Source: Drosophila pseudoobscura (lineage: Eukaryota; Arthropoda; Insecta; Diptera; Drosophilidae). From it: DNA of 64,000 nt. The translations under genes were made by a program, and so were the position numbers. The stretch is from assembly GCF_009870125.1 (NCBI RefSeq), contig NC_046682.1:930001-994000 (forward strand), given 5' to 3'. Below the pieces are notes generated by a model. That model did not search any database. It saw only the letters and a program-made list of their open reading frames with translations, and was not told where the DNA came from. The stretch's first letter is position 1. The number at the start of each line of letters is the position of its first letter. Of the stretch, positions 12,819 through 26,700 are shown piece after piece.

Positions 12819-15800
12819 TTATATTGTGGGCATAACTGAAAAATTAGTAGGTCGGCTGGATGAGATTGTCAGTGTGATATCGAAGGTTTTGGTAGTAACT
12901 TGTGTAAATGTAGAGTGCGTCTGTACTTCGTGTTGGTTGTTTTGTACGCGATCAACGACGTATGTAAAAGTGCGTGTAATTACTTCCGTTCTTGTTGTGG
13001 TAATAGTCGATAGATCATACACGTCCTTGGGGTTCTTTCTTTCTGGATGAGCTAATAGAATTGGCTGGACCTGGTCATAATTTTTGTCTTGATTTCCCAG
13101 TGATTTATACCCTATATGTTTGGTAAAAATATTTTCTTTCTGCGATTTTCCCTTCCTAACGGAAGTCAGTGAAATATCCCCTAGAACAATTTGGGGATTG
13201 CCTGTTTTTTCAAAGGCAAATGTTTGTTTATCTGGTATTCTACGCTTCAATATTACAACCCGAAAATTCTTTGGAAAAATAGTCGGGGATGTATACGACT
13301 GTGCAAGAGGACTGCCTTTTGCATTTGTTGTTTTATTGACTAGTGATTGCAATTCTTCCAACGGTTTACGGCGAACAAGTACCTTTCGTAAGTAGCGATT
13401 AGTCACATTTTTAAATGTATCAGAATTAATGATGGATAAGCTGGTATGAGTTTCACGTCTTGTTCTATGATTGTTCATTTTTATGCCATCTAAGGAAATG
13501 GAAATGGAAGGAAGTTTCTGGGGATGAACTATTACAGAATATAGGTTTCTGACCTGCAACTGTAGCGGGGACTGTAGCTCAGTGAGGTCCTTTACGCTAA
13601 AAAATTAAAATTACTTTTATCAATCGCCACAGAATCTGTTTTCGAGTCCAGAATCATCGATTGACTGGAAGACTTAGAGTACCAAAGGTCTACGTCACCT
13701 ACAATGCTCTCTAATGATGCAGTTCGACCCTTTACATTGTCACCGAAAACCTCTGTTGAGCCAACCCCATGATATATATCAAAAAATGTGTCAAGAGTGT
13801 TTTTATCGAGCTGAGGGTGATCTTGTTTTGGTGATATAAATAATATGACATTTCGACTCTCTTCGGTGTCGTACATATCATTAACTTCCTTCTCTCCCAA
13901 AGTTACCGTTTGTCGTATTTGTGAATGAGCTTGTCTCTTTTGCAAGGCAGCCGAATGATCGTAGCCATTCTGCACGGTTGACAACACAGTGCTAAATTCC
14001 CCGGGCCTACGGCCCGATACGTAGAGTGTCACGACGCTAGTGTCCTCCAGCGGATTATCCAATTTCTGTTGCTTACTTCGTTTGTGTCCCTTGCTCGTCT
14101 TTCGGGACTTCTTGCGATTGATTTTCGTAGTCTGCATTTCACTGTTAATTGTCACAATCTCATCGTCAATATCATCAACTTGTGTTGCTGTCCGGGCAGC
14201 GTCGTCCAAATCCTGCAGGTTCTCACTCAAAAGTAATTGTGGGGATTGAGTATGGGATAAGCCCTGAGGCACCGAAAATGGCTCTTGCTGTTGCTGAAGA
14301 AGCAACTGCTGCAACAATAAACTGTTTACCTGCGCTGCAGGTCCATGTGACTTTACATTTTGAGGAATTATAGGTGTGTTCACTATAGTATCTACACTGT
14401 ATTCCGTAGCTGTTATAGTTTGTGCGGTAGTATCGTAGACAGTAGTCAAAATCTTTTTCCCCTGAAATGTCAGTGGGAGTATAGTAGACTTTCCATCGAA
14501 GATGGTAGTTACATATGTGGAGGTGTGAGTGCGGTACTCGGTGACTGGCTCAACTGATGTGGACACTATAGCTGATATCGCACTTTGTTGCTGTCCAAGC
14601 GCACCAATTAAAGGATTGGCCGGCAAATTAAGATTGCCCAAAAGCAACTGAGAAAGCAATATATTCGCGAGTGGAGCGTTAGCAGATATTTGAGGTTGTA
14701 CTGTCGATACAAGATGCTCTACAGAGTACACGGTAGACGGAAGTATGTGGGAGAAGGATGTCTTTCGCCCGCGGATAGTGGTAGGTGTAAAAGTTACTGT
14801 TGTTGTTAGAGAGTCATGCAACAGATATCTCGTTAGCTCTGTAACTCCTGCATTGTTAATACTGGATTCTTCTCGCGTAAGATATTTCGAAGTTTGGCCG
14901 TTCGTTCCCAAAATCTCCGTGTATTGATTTGGTCCGAGCACCTCGGTGCTGGTCTTCGCAGTCACTATATTCTTATATTCTGTTATTTGGCCATTTATAA
15001 CAGGCACCGTGACCTCGGCTGGTATAAGATGAGTAACCGTGATAGTTTGACTACCCATTTCTATTATCTGCAAATCTGGAACATATTCATTTCTATTTCG
15101 ACCACGCACAGACCCTCTTCCTCTATTTAAACCATTTGAGTTTCCATTTCTGGATCGAGACGTACCTACTAACCGCCCGTTGTCAGCATTATTGTTTACA
15201 TTAGGACCACTGTAGCTCTTTAGTCTACGACTGGTGCCAGTTCCAGTACCTATAGTGCGTCTTATAGAAGGACTTCCGGTTGATGGTTGACGTCGAAAAT
15301 TTGATGGTGTGCCTGAACGTTTAGCGCCATTTAAAGTTGCATCTTTCTCTCTTAGGGTAAACTGGGTTCGCGGCGTAGTTGGCCTTGTTGGACGAATAGT
15401 TCGATGATTTGCCACAGCGCTGGAACTTGGCTGTGATTTCTGACTATGTGCCTGTTGGCCACGTGGTGAAGGAAACCTAGACCCGAATCGAGAATTGGTT
15501 TTAACGCGAGAACTCGCTGTGGTTTCATTTAAATCGTCAGTATTTGAAATGCTTGGGTCTTCCAGTGGAGACATCGTTGATAAGTTTGGTCGCCGAAATC
15601 TAAATCGGCTCCTATTAAAAGCATCTGCTTGCCGTCGCACCCGGGAAAGACTTTTACCTTTTTGCGATTTAGAATTCGACCGTCTGCTACGATTTACTTC
15701 GTCTAATACGTCATCTTCCCCATCATCATCGGCATCATCGTCATCATCATATTCGGAAATATTTTCGGATTCATTTTCGTTTTTCTTTATTTCTTTCTGA

Positions 15801-18800
15801 TTTTCATCTCTTTGCTGCGTCTGGAAAAGCCCACGGGGCGGAAAGAGACTATTTTGTGGCCTGGAACGTGCCTGAAGGCTAGAAATTGTTGGCCTCTGAA
15901 AACTGCGAGTTCGGGGCTTAGCAGTCGTTGTGGTGGTAGTGGTAGTAGATGTTGTCTTTGCTCGGGCTGACAATGGGTTTCTTCTAAGTGAAATGACAGC
16001 AGAGCTGTTGACACTCGAACGTGGCACAGGTGCAAACCCGCTTGGCCTATTAATCGGTCGTCGGAGTCGCAACAATGGGTTCTGATTGCGTCTTGTGCTT
16101 TCTTCTTCGTCACTAATCTGTACCAATTCGTCAGTGGAGTTGTCATCTTCAACACTGCTATCTGAACTAAATTCTTTTGATACTGTTTTTGTTGTCGTCC
16201 GCTCATTCGCTGATGATCCAGAGACAGTTGGCTTAACGCGAAATTTTGAATTTCCAACCAATATTCCGGAAGCACGAAAACCTGGGCTGTTAGATGGACG
16301 ATACGAAGCATTTATATTTTGTTTTCTGCTAGTTACAGTTTGTGTCGGACGTGGAGAAGATGCAAATCGATTTCTGGGGGGTACGAATGCAGCATTTGAC
16401 TGGGGGCTGACGCCCAGTTCGTTTAGTACAGAGCTACTCGATGACTTTATCGGCCGGCCAAAAGTGCGTCGGGACGACTGTGGGAATCCCAATTCATTTT
16501 GATTTATTGGTGCGTTTGAAATAACGCCTCGTCTTGATGAGCTATATCTGCCGGATGTTTTTAGGGCAGGAGTTGCCGTAATGGTTGGTGTTATATCTGA
16601 CCTTGTTATAATAGTAGCACTACTTGGACTTAATGTTTTTTGTTTTGGAGCGAAATTAGGCCTATTTCGTGAAGCAAATGGTCTTATCACGGGGGCAAAT
16701 GTGCGCTTTGATGTTTGAGATGGGTCCAAAGCTTTCGAGCGATTTTCATCATCGATATCTCCTGTTGTAGTTGGTTCGTCTTCTTGCTCGATATTAGAAT
16801 CCGCGTTGACATGCAAATTTCCTGTTTGTGATGGCATAGCCGATACTATGACAGACGTTGGCAACAGCGCTGCATCTTCAGTTTTTTTCTCAAAGAGAAA
16901 GCTAGACGTACTTTCAATAATCTGCGCGTATCGATTGTCTATTACAGTTCCAATGACCTTAGACTGGTATAAAGTAGTTGTACCGTTTCCGATTCGTGTA
17001 CCTTCAATAAGCCGTACCAGACCAGTCTTGAACGGCTTAGAGCTAGATAAGCTATCATCGTTTAATATCATTATAGCTAAACTAGACTTTTTCATTTCAT
17101 CAACGTGCAAGCTTGATGTACTACTTGTTATTTCTATTTCAATTCCCTCGCTGTCAATCGCTGATGCCACTTCAGTTGTAAAATACAATGTACTTACTTC
17201 GTCCGCATCAACAATATGTTTATAGTCAAACAAAACCAATGCAGATGTACTGTTTATTATATTATTTAGACTTGTTGTCAAGAGTTCGCTTGGCTGGGCT
17301 ATCGCTGGTGTTTTCAATATTGTTTCTGCCGTCGATGTTGTAACATCCGTCGGTGTCACCACGTTAGTCACTGTTTCAAAACGTGATTTTGTAATTGTCT
17401 CATTAACTTCATATGATGTGGTATAGTACGTATATGTGGTGTAATAAGTGGTTAAGTCAGATCGTAAGCTCGTATTAGTCATCCCGGAAGTGACAATACT
17501 TTCCGTATCTGTATCCGTTATGCGAAGATGCTGGTTACCATCGTCGCTCGGATCTAGGGAGCTATAAGAATTAGCTGCCGTCCGTAATGTTTCGTCCTCA
17601 GGAATCGACGCAAGATTTGTCGGTTCAATTACATTTGATAATGTTTCTTCTCTGCTTAGTGTAGTAATCTCACCATCTTTAGCTAGCTTAGTCCAGTAGG
17701 TAAATGTCGTAAAATAGGTAACAGGGAAGGTTGCTTCCTCTGCGCCAAACATTTTTGTAGGTTTTAGCGTTTCAGTTGCAACGTTAGTAACTGTTTCAAG
17801 GCGACTGATAACGTTTATTACATCACCGACATACATAGTTGTGTAGAAGGTAAACGTCGTAAAGCTTGTTTGAAGAAGCAGAGTAGCTGATGGTATTATC
17901 TCATCGGTGTTACTTTCCGAACTCACTTGGTCGTCCACCGGATCTTTTTGGTTTAAAATGACTTGCTGGTTTCCATTAACGCTAATTGACCGCACATCCA
18001 TGACTAAGGTCACATGTTCTTCCTTTTCGACTCGATCTTCTGCTGGTTTAAATTTAACCTGACTTGACGCTTGCAAGTTTTGGGCAGCGTTTTTTGTATC
18101 TAAGTAAGTTGGAGTATCTGTAAGGTAATTATTTAACGAATTTTTGGTTATATAATTTGTCACGACCTCAGTTCGAGACATTATATCAGTGTCATTATCG
18201 GCGAATATCGATGTATAATAAGTGTAGGTAGTGAATAATGTGTTTGTATACTTAGAGTCATTAAGATATTCAGTTTGTTGTTTATTCTTACTTTCATCAA
18301 CTACGCTTTTTTCTTCCCTTTCTGTCTGTAATAAGCTTACAATCTCTTGCGGAATTGTATACTTGGAAGCCAAAGCTGAAGCTTTACTTTCCGTTTGTTG
18401 AGACATACTTGCAGTATCCAATCCAAACCCTCCAAACGTAGCGATAGTATCTGTTGGTTTTGTTATGGTATCTACTTCTGTACCAGCTGTAGAGGAAATA
18501 AGATTGGTGACAATCTCCGTATGGCTTGATACAGTAGTAGAAGTGCCTTGAAAGAAAGTCGTCAGGTATGTATAGGTTGTGTACAGAGTCTTATAAATTA
18601 AATCAACCTCATTAGAACCATTATCAGTATCGTAATCATCATCTTCACTGTCATATTCATTATCAGTCGTTACATCGAAGTCCACCGTTTCATGGACTGT
18701 GGATTCCTCTATCTTGTTTGATAACTCTGTAGATATTAATTCTGTGGCTGCATCTTCACTAACTACGCTCAAAAATTCTATTTCGGGCTTTTCCAGCTGC

Positions 18801-21800
18801 TGTACCTGTGTGGCCTGTATGCAATAGTATTTGGTAGTCTGGACAATATCGTATGCGGAGAGTGGGTTTTCATCGCTTGATGCACTTGACGGATCTTCTT
18901 TCCCAGTATTTAGATATCCCAATGACTTTGTCAATTGTGTTAGGAACACTTGAGATGTTGTGTGATCACATGTTTCTGAGATGGTGTTGTTATTATCATT
19001 TGTTGGCAAGGGTGGTAACGGCTCAGTAAGGGGATTATCGTACAAATCTTCGGTCAAGTTTTCAGTCGCTGCCTCGGTTTTTGGAGTATTTTCTTGGTCT
19101 TCTTCAATTGATACAGTTGTTTCGTCTGCGTCTTCAGAGTTTTCAGTAATTGTTTCGTGATCAATTTGATCTGTTGATGACTGAGCTGGATGTGACACGC
19201 CCGTAGGAACTACAAAGTTGGCAAAAGGATCGTCATCAATAAAAACGGTTGTTGCTCCTCCATGTACTTGAGGGCTTGATTCATCTAAAAGGGTATCATC
19301 GCTCTTTACTATGGCCGTGCTCTGTACTGTGTTTTTATGGTCAGCTATAGATTCTAATAGATCGCCAGTATTCATATGAATTATTTCTGTTGTTGTAGAT
19401 TGACTTGACAAAGCCTGTACGGAAGTAAAATTGGTATCATAATTCAGATTTGGTGCTATCTTTATTTCTGGAGTCGAAAACTGATTTGAATTGTTAGTCT
19501 CATCAACTATATTTGATGAATCTGATCGGATTCTTGTCGTGTCTAATCCAAAGTTCCATTGATTTATAGCAGTGGATAAAATCGGCATTTGTTCGGAAAT
19601 CATTGCATCGGAAACATTTGAAGACTCGGTTCTTAAAGTAGGCTTTCCTTTAATAGACGTAACGTGGCCATAGTTTTGACTGCTTTGAATAGTGCTCGGT
19701 GAAAAAACAATCACGCTATCACCAACTATCGTTGTGAAATCCGCAAAGCCGTAGTAGGTTACTGTTGCCAACATTCGTTTGGTCGCTGGCAGAGCTGTTG
19801 CTTTCGAAAGAGAATTTTCTATCTTTGCTCCACTTTGTTGTTGCTGTTGATAGTAAGCTTTCGGAAACCGCCCATCATCCATATTGGCTGCAGAAGACTC
19901 AGATGAATCTCTATCAGTTATTTTGACTCCTGCGATTGGCTGGAAAACACTATGTTGAAAATAATTTTTAACTGTGATGGTTGGCAAATATCCACCAGAC
20001 AAAACATTCTCGGCAGAAAAGTTCTTCGCTCTGCCCTCAGCTTTTAAGTCAGATTGTAATATTGCTGTATTGCTAGATATTTGTATTAATTGCAGAGAAG
20101 AGGAAGATATATTGTCCAGATATGACTCCGCTTCCATTGTTTGCAAAACTGTGCCTCTTGCATTTTGTAAGTTCACAAAGTCTGTGTTTCCTACAAATTC
20201 ACCTCGATGAACTCCTATATTATCGTCAATGTCCTGCCAGTCTGGGGCATCAGCATTAAATAGATCGTTGTGATTCTGTAGAAACGAACGGGTTTTTAAA
20301 TAATCACCACCACCACCCACCCAACTTGTAACAACAGAAGGAACGACACGGTCGTTCTCATAGACAACCCTTGAACTTTTTTTTAGGTACTGGGCATAGA
20401 TGCGACCGTTATTTAATGTAGTACCCACAACCTGGGTGGCGAATTCGGTTGTAATTCCATCCTGAATAAATGTTCGCGCTGTTGAAGTCAACAGTCCAAC
20501 CTCTGGACGCACTGTTAAGAACCGTCCATGACTATCCCCCACTCTCCCAGCCCCATTATTCACAAAGAGCACAGTAGTAACATCTTAATGTAAAAATACA
20601 TAAATATACATATATAGGTAGAGAGATTGCGTGAAAGAAATGAGTCAAAATCATTTTCAGCAAGAGTAAGAGAAAGGAGCGAGATTACCAAATATTTACA
20701 TTATACGGAACATAAATATACATTTAAATTTACATTTACAGATGCAATCATTTGGTGCAGATAAGAATTGAAAGGTTAGGTAATTAGTTCATATTTCCAG
20801 AATGTACAGCCCAAAAAGATGGTGAAATCATATACATAGAAAGATATAAAGAAAAGGAATAAGAAATGTAAGTACATATTTTGTCACTAGATAAGTATGT
20901 AGATAAGTCTACGCTTATTTAAATTGTGAATTTTGTCTTATTCCAAATTGGTTTACAAACAGTAAAATCATAATTAAGAATAGGGATATTTTGTAGAGTT
21001 GATGTACTTAGGTACATATGTATGTATCCCAGTAACTTAGAGCACAGTCCTACGTTCATCCTTCTACGTACTAACAAATCTTACCATCAGCGCCCACTAC
21101 CGGCAATGTTGGTGTTGGATTCACTACGTAAGGTTCATCTGAAATTATAGGTTTTCAGACTAAATTAAAACAGATAATTATTTCATTTCGTAACATATCC
21201 TATTGATGTAATCTAAACAATTTAAACGGGACCTTATTGTGTGATACATGAGATGCGAATGTATTTATGTACATATGTAGCTTTTAACAACAATATGATT
21301 ATTCCCAAAAGCTCTATCAAATTGCCGCAGCGCGAACAGGTTCAAATAAAACTAAACTAGTTTTGGTTTCTTTTGTATATTTTATAAAGTCTGGCTTTAA
21401 AAAATAAATGCATAATAAAAAAAAATACAAAAGATAGGCAGAAAGAAGACATCAAGTCTATTGTCTGTATATGGAATGGAGCAGTTTTCTATCTGGCTTT
21501 CAGTGAGTTAAGGCTTGGGTGTATCGAATGAGATACACATATAAATGAAAGTATGGAGAGATGTATTTAGGTTTTCATGTATTTCCATGCATACATATTT
21601 ACTTGTTCATATGTATTTTACACTGCTTCAGACGGCAAAAGAAAAGAAAGTGGCAGAAAAACTGTAAATGAATGTATGTACGCTGCAATGATGTCAAGCA
21701 GACCCATCTCCCTTTTCCACCAGTCTCCTATCTTAATTTCAAATCAACTTTCAGCAAAGCCACTCGGAGCGATGGCGATCGCCATGCACATCTGTGGTAT

Positions 21801-22340
21801 CTACCACTATTTCGCGGGCATAAGGCCAACAGGTATTTTCGAAAGCTTTTACTGAGAGTCACATATGCAGTATGTGTGTGTGTACATTCAGCAGGCGAAG
21901 ACCTGTCTGCATTTTGAGCACCATAACAACATCACATCCGTATTTACCTTTAAGAGGATGCTATTGCTATCGCATAACTAGTTTTTTTTAAGATCAGAAA
22001 AAAAAGCCAGGTCAATCTATCATCTACATATGTACATAAATATCTGAGACTTTACTCGTGGTAGTTAGATTGCTGATTATCACACACAAAAAACTTTGGC
22101 TGTAGAAATTTGATTTTTGTCTGACTCACCAACAGTTTGGGCAGCTCCAAATTGTACTATAGACAAGAAAAACGTGGCTAACAAAGTTAGGCTCAGTATT
22201 TTATCTTTTGATAATATGTGAAATTTCTGAGAAATGGAATCAGGTTGCTTCGCGTACATATTGGTGCTGCAGTCAGGTTTCAATGTGTTGAAGTTATCCT
22301 CGAAGTATTTGACCATCCGTGTTATACGTGGTTGTAGCAT
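12819..22340 (-). CDS. Giant secreted mucin-like protein with TTYTYYTT repeats
   Basis: Minus-strand exons: 22130-22340 (ATG at 22340, hydrophobic signal segment KILSLTLLATFFLSIVQFGA), 21085-21138, one huge exon from 20583 to about 13683, and 13596-12819. The chosen last junction is uncertain. Phases close to about 2,647 residues. The N-terminal part (TTEFATQVVGTTLNNGRIYA) looks like the insect DUF4758 family. Five clean repeats of about 35 residues follow, of the form TTYTYYTTxxxxxxTxxSRxExVTNV, near 18500-18605, 18160-18250, 17770-17880, 17620-17740 and 17350-17455. Then come a basic Ser/Arg/Pro-rich zone, a poly-Thr run, a poly-acidic stretch and a furin-like RVRR site near 15630. A fly extracellular-matrix or cuticle role is plausible but is inference. 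The likely D. melanogaster counterpart is CG31998, from memory only. Confidence 0.8.
20584..22129. other. Introns 1-2 of the mucin-like gene
   Basis: Two introns flank the 54-base exon at 21085-21138. They contain short AT-rich simple repeats and scattered open frames without protein-like composition, for example the plus-strand frame at 21577-21855. The small exon has clean acceptor and GTAAG donor borders and keeps phase 1. Confidence 0.65.
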
Positions 22341-23783
22341 TTTTAACTCCCTTAAAACAGAGCAGACAAGGAAATATACACTGATGAGTCTAATACATAC
22401 AGATATGCATGTTTGCAACGGCACAAAGTTGATAGTTTAATCTTTATTTCGTCGCTTTATACTTATAGCATTTATATATTATATAAGCACATACACATGC
22501 ATATACATACATATATGTATATATTATTATTTTCAAGTTTTTTTTTTATTTTAAAAAAAGGTTTAAAGATATTAATCGATCGTTAGAATTGTTTTTTACG
22601 GCACACTGCAAAAAATTATTGCGCTTTAGTACCGTGTACATACAAATTTGTACATTTATATTTGTAACATATGTATAGGTACATATGTAAACCGCTTACT
22701 CTTTCAAGGAACACGCACGACCATTCATGCAAACGAAAGCCAGGTAACTGAATAACCCACCATAACCACTGCGCTGGCGGTTCAAATCAAACCCACGAAG
22801 AGCTTGAGCGTGGTACGATCGCATTTGCAAAGGTAGTTTGGCTAGTTTATTCGGGCCAAGCTGTAAAAATTCAACTCCCATCAGCTCCACAGCTTTTCAC
22901 ATGAAAGAGCTTACTGTCCGTCAACTTGGACTTACTGGCAGTCTCACCCACGGCATCATAAAAAACTGAACAGGCAGCCATGGTCTTCAATTTATTATTA
23001 ATCGAATTGTTCGTAACTGTCGAAAAGTATTTCTTGTACCACGTAATGATTGACAGCTTCGTTGATACGAGACAGTCTTTAAATCTAAATAAACTTAACA
23101 TTATTTAACGGATATCTGGAAAGTGTGTCCTATTTTCTAATGCAATATTTATTCGAAATAATAATTACTACACCCAGTTAAATATTGCAGAAATTCATAC
23201 AAAGGAAGAAATATTATCTCATCATACCAAACTTACCAACGTACATACAATAAAGCTAGTGTGTAGTTTTATATGAGAAATTCTCTTTGCCCGTAGCTCT
23301 TGTAGTCTTCGAGATGTTTGTTAATACTGAGACAGATGACAAAATGAACTACGAAAAAACGATATATGAAGACCAGATTATACACAAATAAACTATGAAA
23401 TAAATTCATAACGATTTTATTCAATCAATCGAAGCGTATCTAAATCCATTCAATCATCTATTGCTTATTATAAAACAAATAGAATTATCTGGTAATGTGC
23501 AATTTCCGGCCGAAATCAGAGGTAGTATATATTACACACTATATATATAGCATCGCCGTGCACACTTTCAAAACTTCGATTATAAGAACAAACTCTTCTT
23601 GTATGAAGATGATGATATGACAAAAAAGTAACTTAATTTCCAACTACGAACAAAACTATAATTAGTCACCTATATAATATATGTATTCCTATTTTAATTT
23701 TTGTATTCAAACACAAGTATTTACAAAGAGGGATGATTAACTATTCAGATTTGTACAATTTCTTATGCGAATGGACTTAAATG
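22341..23783. other. Intergenic region between mucin-like gene and P5B ATPase
   Basis: Divides the start of the mucin-like gene from the 3' end of the ATPase gene, both minus strand. It holds microsatellite near 22480-22525, two short overlapping minus frames (22696-23101, listed separately) and a stretch near 23290-23330 that faintly resembles DINE-1 debris. The ATPase 3' UTR should lie at about 23400-23783. Confidence 0.55.
22696..23101 (-). pseudogene. Unrecognised broken reading frame
   Basis: Two minus-strand frames overlap by about 20 bases: 23101-22871 (76 residues) and 22890-22696 (64 residues). Their composition is more protein-like than the surrounding AT-rich DNA; the second reads ELMGVEFLQLGPNKLAKLPL. 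Together they could be one ancestral frame with a frameshift near 22880. I do not recognise a family. It could be a gene relic, a small gene with an unseen intron, or chance. Confidence 0.3.
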
Positions 23784-26700
23784 TTACTGTTCTACAGAAG
23801 GAGTAGATGGAGGTTGTTTTATATTATGTGCATTATTATCCGACGAATCAAAAAATCCTAGGAAGGTGTTGTGTTGCGTATCAAGACTTTGCTCAGCGCC
23901 CAAGCTAACATATGTAGGTTGTCCTCCTTCCCAATCAGTGGATTCGTGGGGCTCGTATACTTCAGTTATAGGTGGCCAGTTCTCATTTGCTGTAATATTA
24001 TACTCCAGGCGCATGTGTTGTTGCTTAGACGTAGTCCAGCTTTGATCGCGCCGCACTTGATATTTTTTGAATACTAGGTATTCAACAAGAAAAGACTCCA
24101 CAAACAAATGGACAACAAAAGCTGCAGCTCCGTAAATAAGCATTACATATCGAAAACTCATAACTGGTGGCACAATTAGCTGGAAAAAATTGGCTACCCA
24201 TTCGCTAGGGTAAACAACTAAATAGACTATGATGCAACAGTTTAAAATAAATGTTAAGCACAGTGGCCAATTAGACCACAAGGGTTTCCGATAAGGAGCA
24301 CCTTTCGAAAATACAAAAGCGAGTATAATATACTGAAAACTGGAAATTGCAAACATGGTGTAGTTCTCATAGCAACCTAGGTGATCCTCATCTGATGATT
24401 GAAACGGCTGAAACCAAGGCTGTTGCTGCAGCTGAAACCAACCTAGATCATCGGGGTGATATTTAAATATTATTTGAAGACTGAAGTAACAGTTTGTATT
24501 ACTCACCAGCTACCTGAAACACAGTCACTACGACCAGATGCAATAAGAGGGACGCCAATGGCGTGGGAGATATCAGCGAACTAAGCGGGACCTGTTTTAC
24601 TAGGTGGCCATCAAAAGCTTCAGTTTTACCAAAAAAAAAGGCAAATATTGATATCAAGCCTAGGTCAACATAAAGATATTGTTTGTCTGTTAGATTCGAG
24701 TCGATCGAGTACAGGATCATCACTGATATAAACTGTACCAGCGAATATGCTGCCATATATTTAAAAATGCCAAACGATGTGACCAATGCGGCGCGACCCT
24801 CCTTTATAACATTTGGCACAGCCGCAATCGTGGGATTACGCGAAGTGAATGGGGAGGCAATGGACGACTCTGTCTCACTTAACGAAATACCAGCATGTGC
24901 CACCTTCAGTGCACCGCAATCATTGGCACCATCGCCACACATGGCCACGCAGTAGTCTAATTTTTGAAGTTCCATAACCAATGCCTGCTTTTGCTCGGGC
25001 GACATACGGGCGTAAATAGCTCCACGCGTTAAAAGTATTCCCAGCTCCTCAGGAAACTGTTCCTTCACAATTTGCCACGTCTTACCATCCATTGCAAATA
25101 TATAATGGCGCCGCCAATTATCGTCTTGTGCGAATTCCGTTCCAAGCTCCACGTCAACTTCTATAGCCTCGTTGTGAGTCCATGTGTCCACGGTCTTTAC
25201 ACTAGCCAAGCTATCACTGTTGGGAAAAATGCTTTCAGCATAACTAGTGTTTGACCCATTAGCTAACGAATTTGTAGACATCAACCGGTAAAGGCTTGGA
25301 GGACAATTGCCACTTAAGTTACTCTCTTGTTTTACAGTGTTTCCATTGCAGTTAGATTTCCATTGAGATGGGGCACAGTTCTTGCTTCCCAAGTCCAAAG
25401 TGTACTGAAGTTTGTATTGTCTATGTCGATAATGTTCGGACGTGCTTTTCGTATCACCTGGACTAGTATGACTACTGTGAGCATGCGTATTTGTAATCGC
25501 AGCCAAATCAACTGGATCGGCGTGCACCGTAATTACCGCCTGTGCAGGAGATACTATACCACAATCCCTTGCAACACTCGTCGCAGTTAAAATATTATCT
25601 CCAGTTACCATTATTGTCCTTATTTTGGCAGCGTTTAGTGCATGGATTACCGTTGTAGTATCGGGCTTGAGTCGATTCTCTAGGATAACAAAACCAAGAA
25701 ACTCCAAATTAAGTTCAACTTCCTCGCGGGAAATGCGCTGAACTTTTGTATAATTAATCTTGGGGGCGAGGGCCTTGAATGCCAAGGCTATAATTCGGTA
25801 TCCCTTTTTGGCAAATGTCGACAACTGTTGGGAGTAGTTATCTGGTAGGCTCTGCGGTCTACACAGCTGTTGTAACATTTCCGGAGAGCCTTTACAGTAT
25901 ACATTAAATCCTTGTGCACTGAGACAACGAGTGATGACCGACATTCTCTGAAGACTTGAGGTAAATGGGAATTCTCGTACAATCCCATGATCAAAGCTTT
26001 TCTGGGTCTGCGACAGGCCAACATTAGCTAACAAATCATCTACTGATGACTGCCGTTGTAACCCAGTTTTAATATGTGACGAAGTATCGGAGGAAAAGTC
26101 TTTTGGTTGGCGCAGTATTGTTGGATAAATAAGGCCATATTTCTCATTATCCGGTATATCTTTAGAATCCTCTAGTATCCACCCCGTTGACTGGAACATT
26201 TTAAGATCCAGTGGGTCACCCATCATCGTACCATTCAGTACAGTAATAGAATGACATGTTGCCATGCCAAAAAGAAAGTGATCATATGGCAGACGATTCA
26301 CGTTCTTCAAGGGTATTTGAAATTGGTTAGTGGACGACTTAGGGACCACCCCCCACATATCCAGCCCATCCTCCGTTAAGGTACCAGTCTGAAATTAGTA
26401 AAAGAAGTAAGAATAAGAAATAATTTTTTTCAGAACCAACTTCCTATGTAAGAATTACCCTAAATGGAATTAAATGGCAAACCTTATCAAAACAACAGCA
26501 ATTTATGCTTCCTGCCACGTTAATAGACCGTGGAGAGATACAAAAGATGTCGTTAACCTTCAAACGCTTCTGGGCATAAAAGCGACCGACCGTCATTGCA
26601 GCTGGTAGGGCGGGAGGTACAACAATAGTAATTAGGTCCAGAGATTCAACTGCTATTTTTACCGGATCCGTTCCCCGTATTATCTGAAAATCATTTACAC

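Noticed and set aside
14040..16502. Several plus-strand frames across the giant exon
   Set aside because: Antisense of Ser/Thr-rich coding sequence, with no domain text and no splice sites.
24683..24955. Open frame on the plus strand inside the ATPase exon
   Set aside because: It is the antisense shadow of the minus-strand exon that carries the GDGAND and [11 protein letters not shown] text. No splice or start context supports it.
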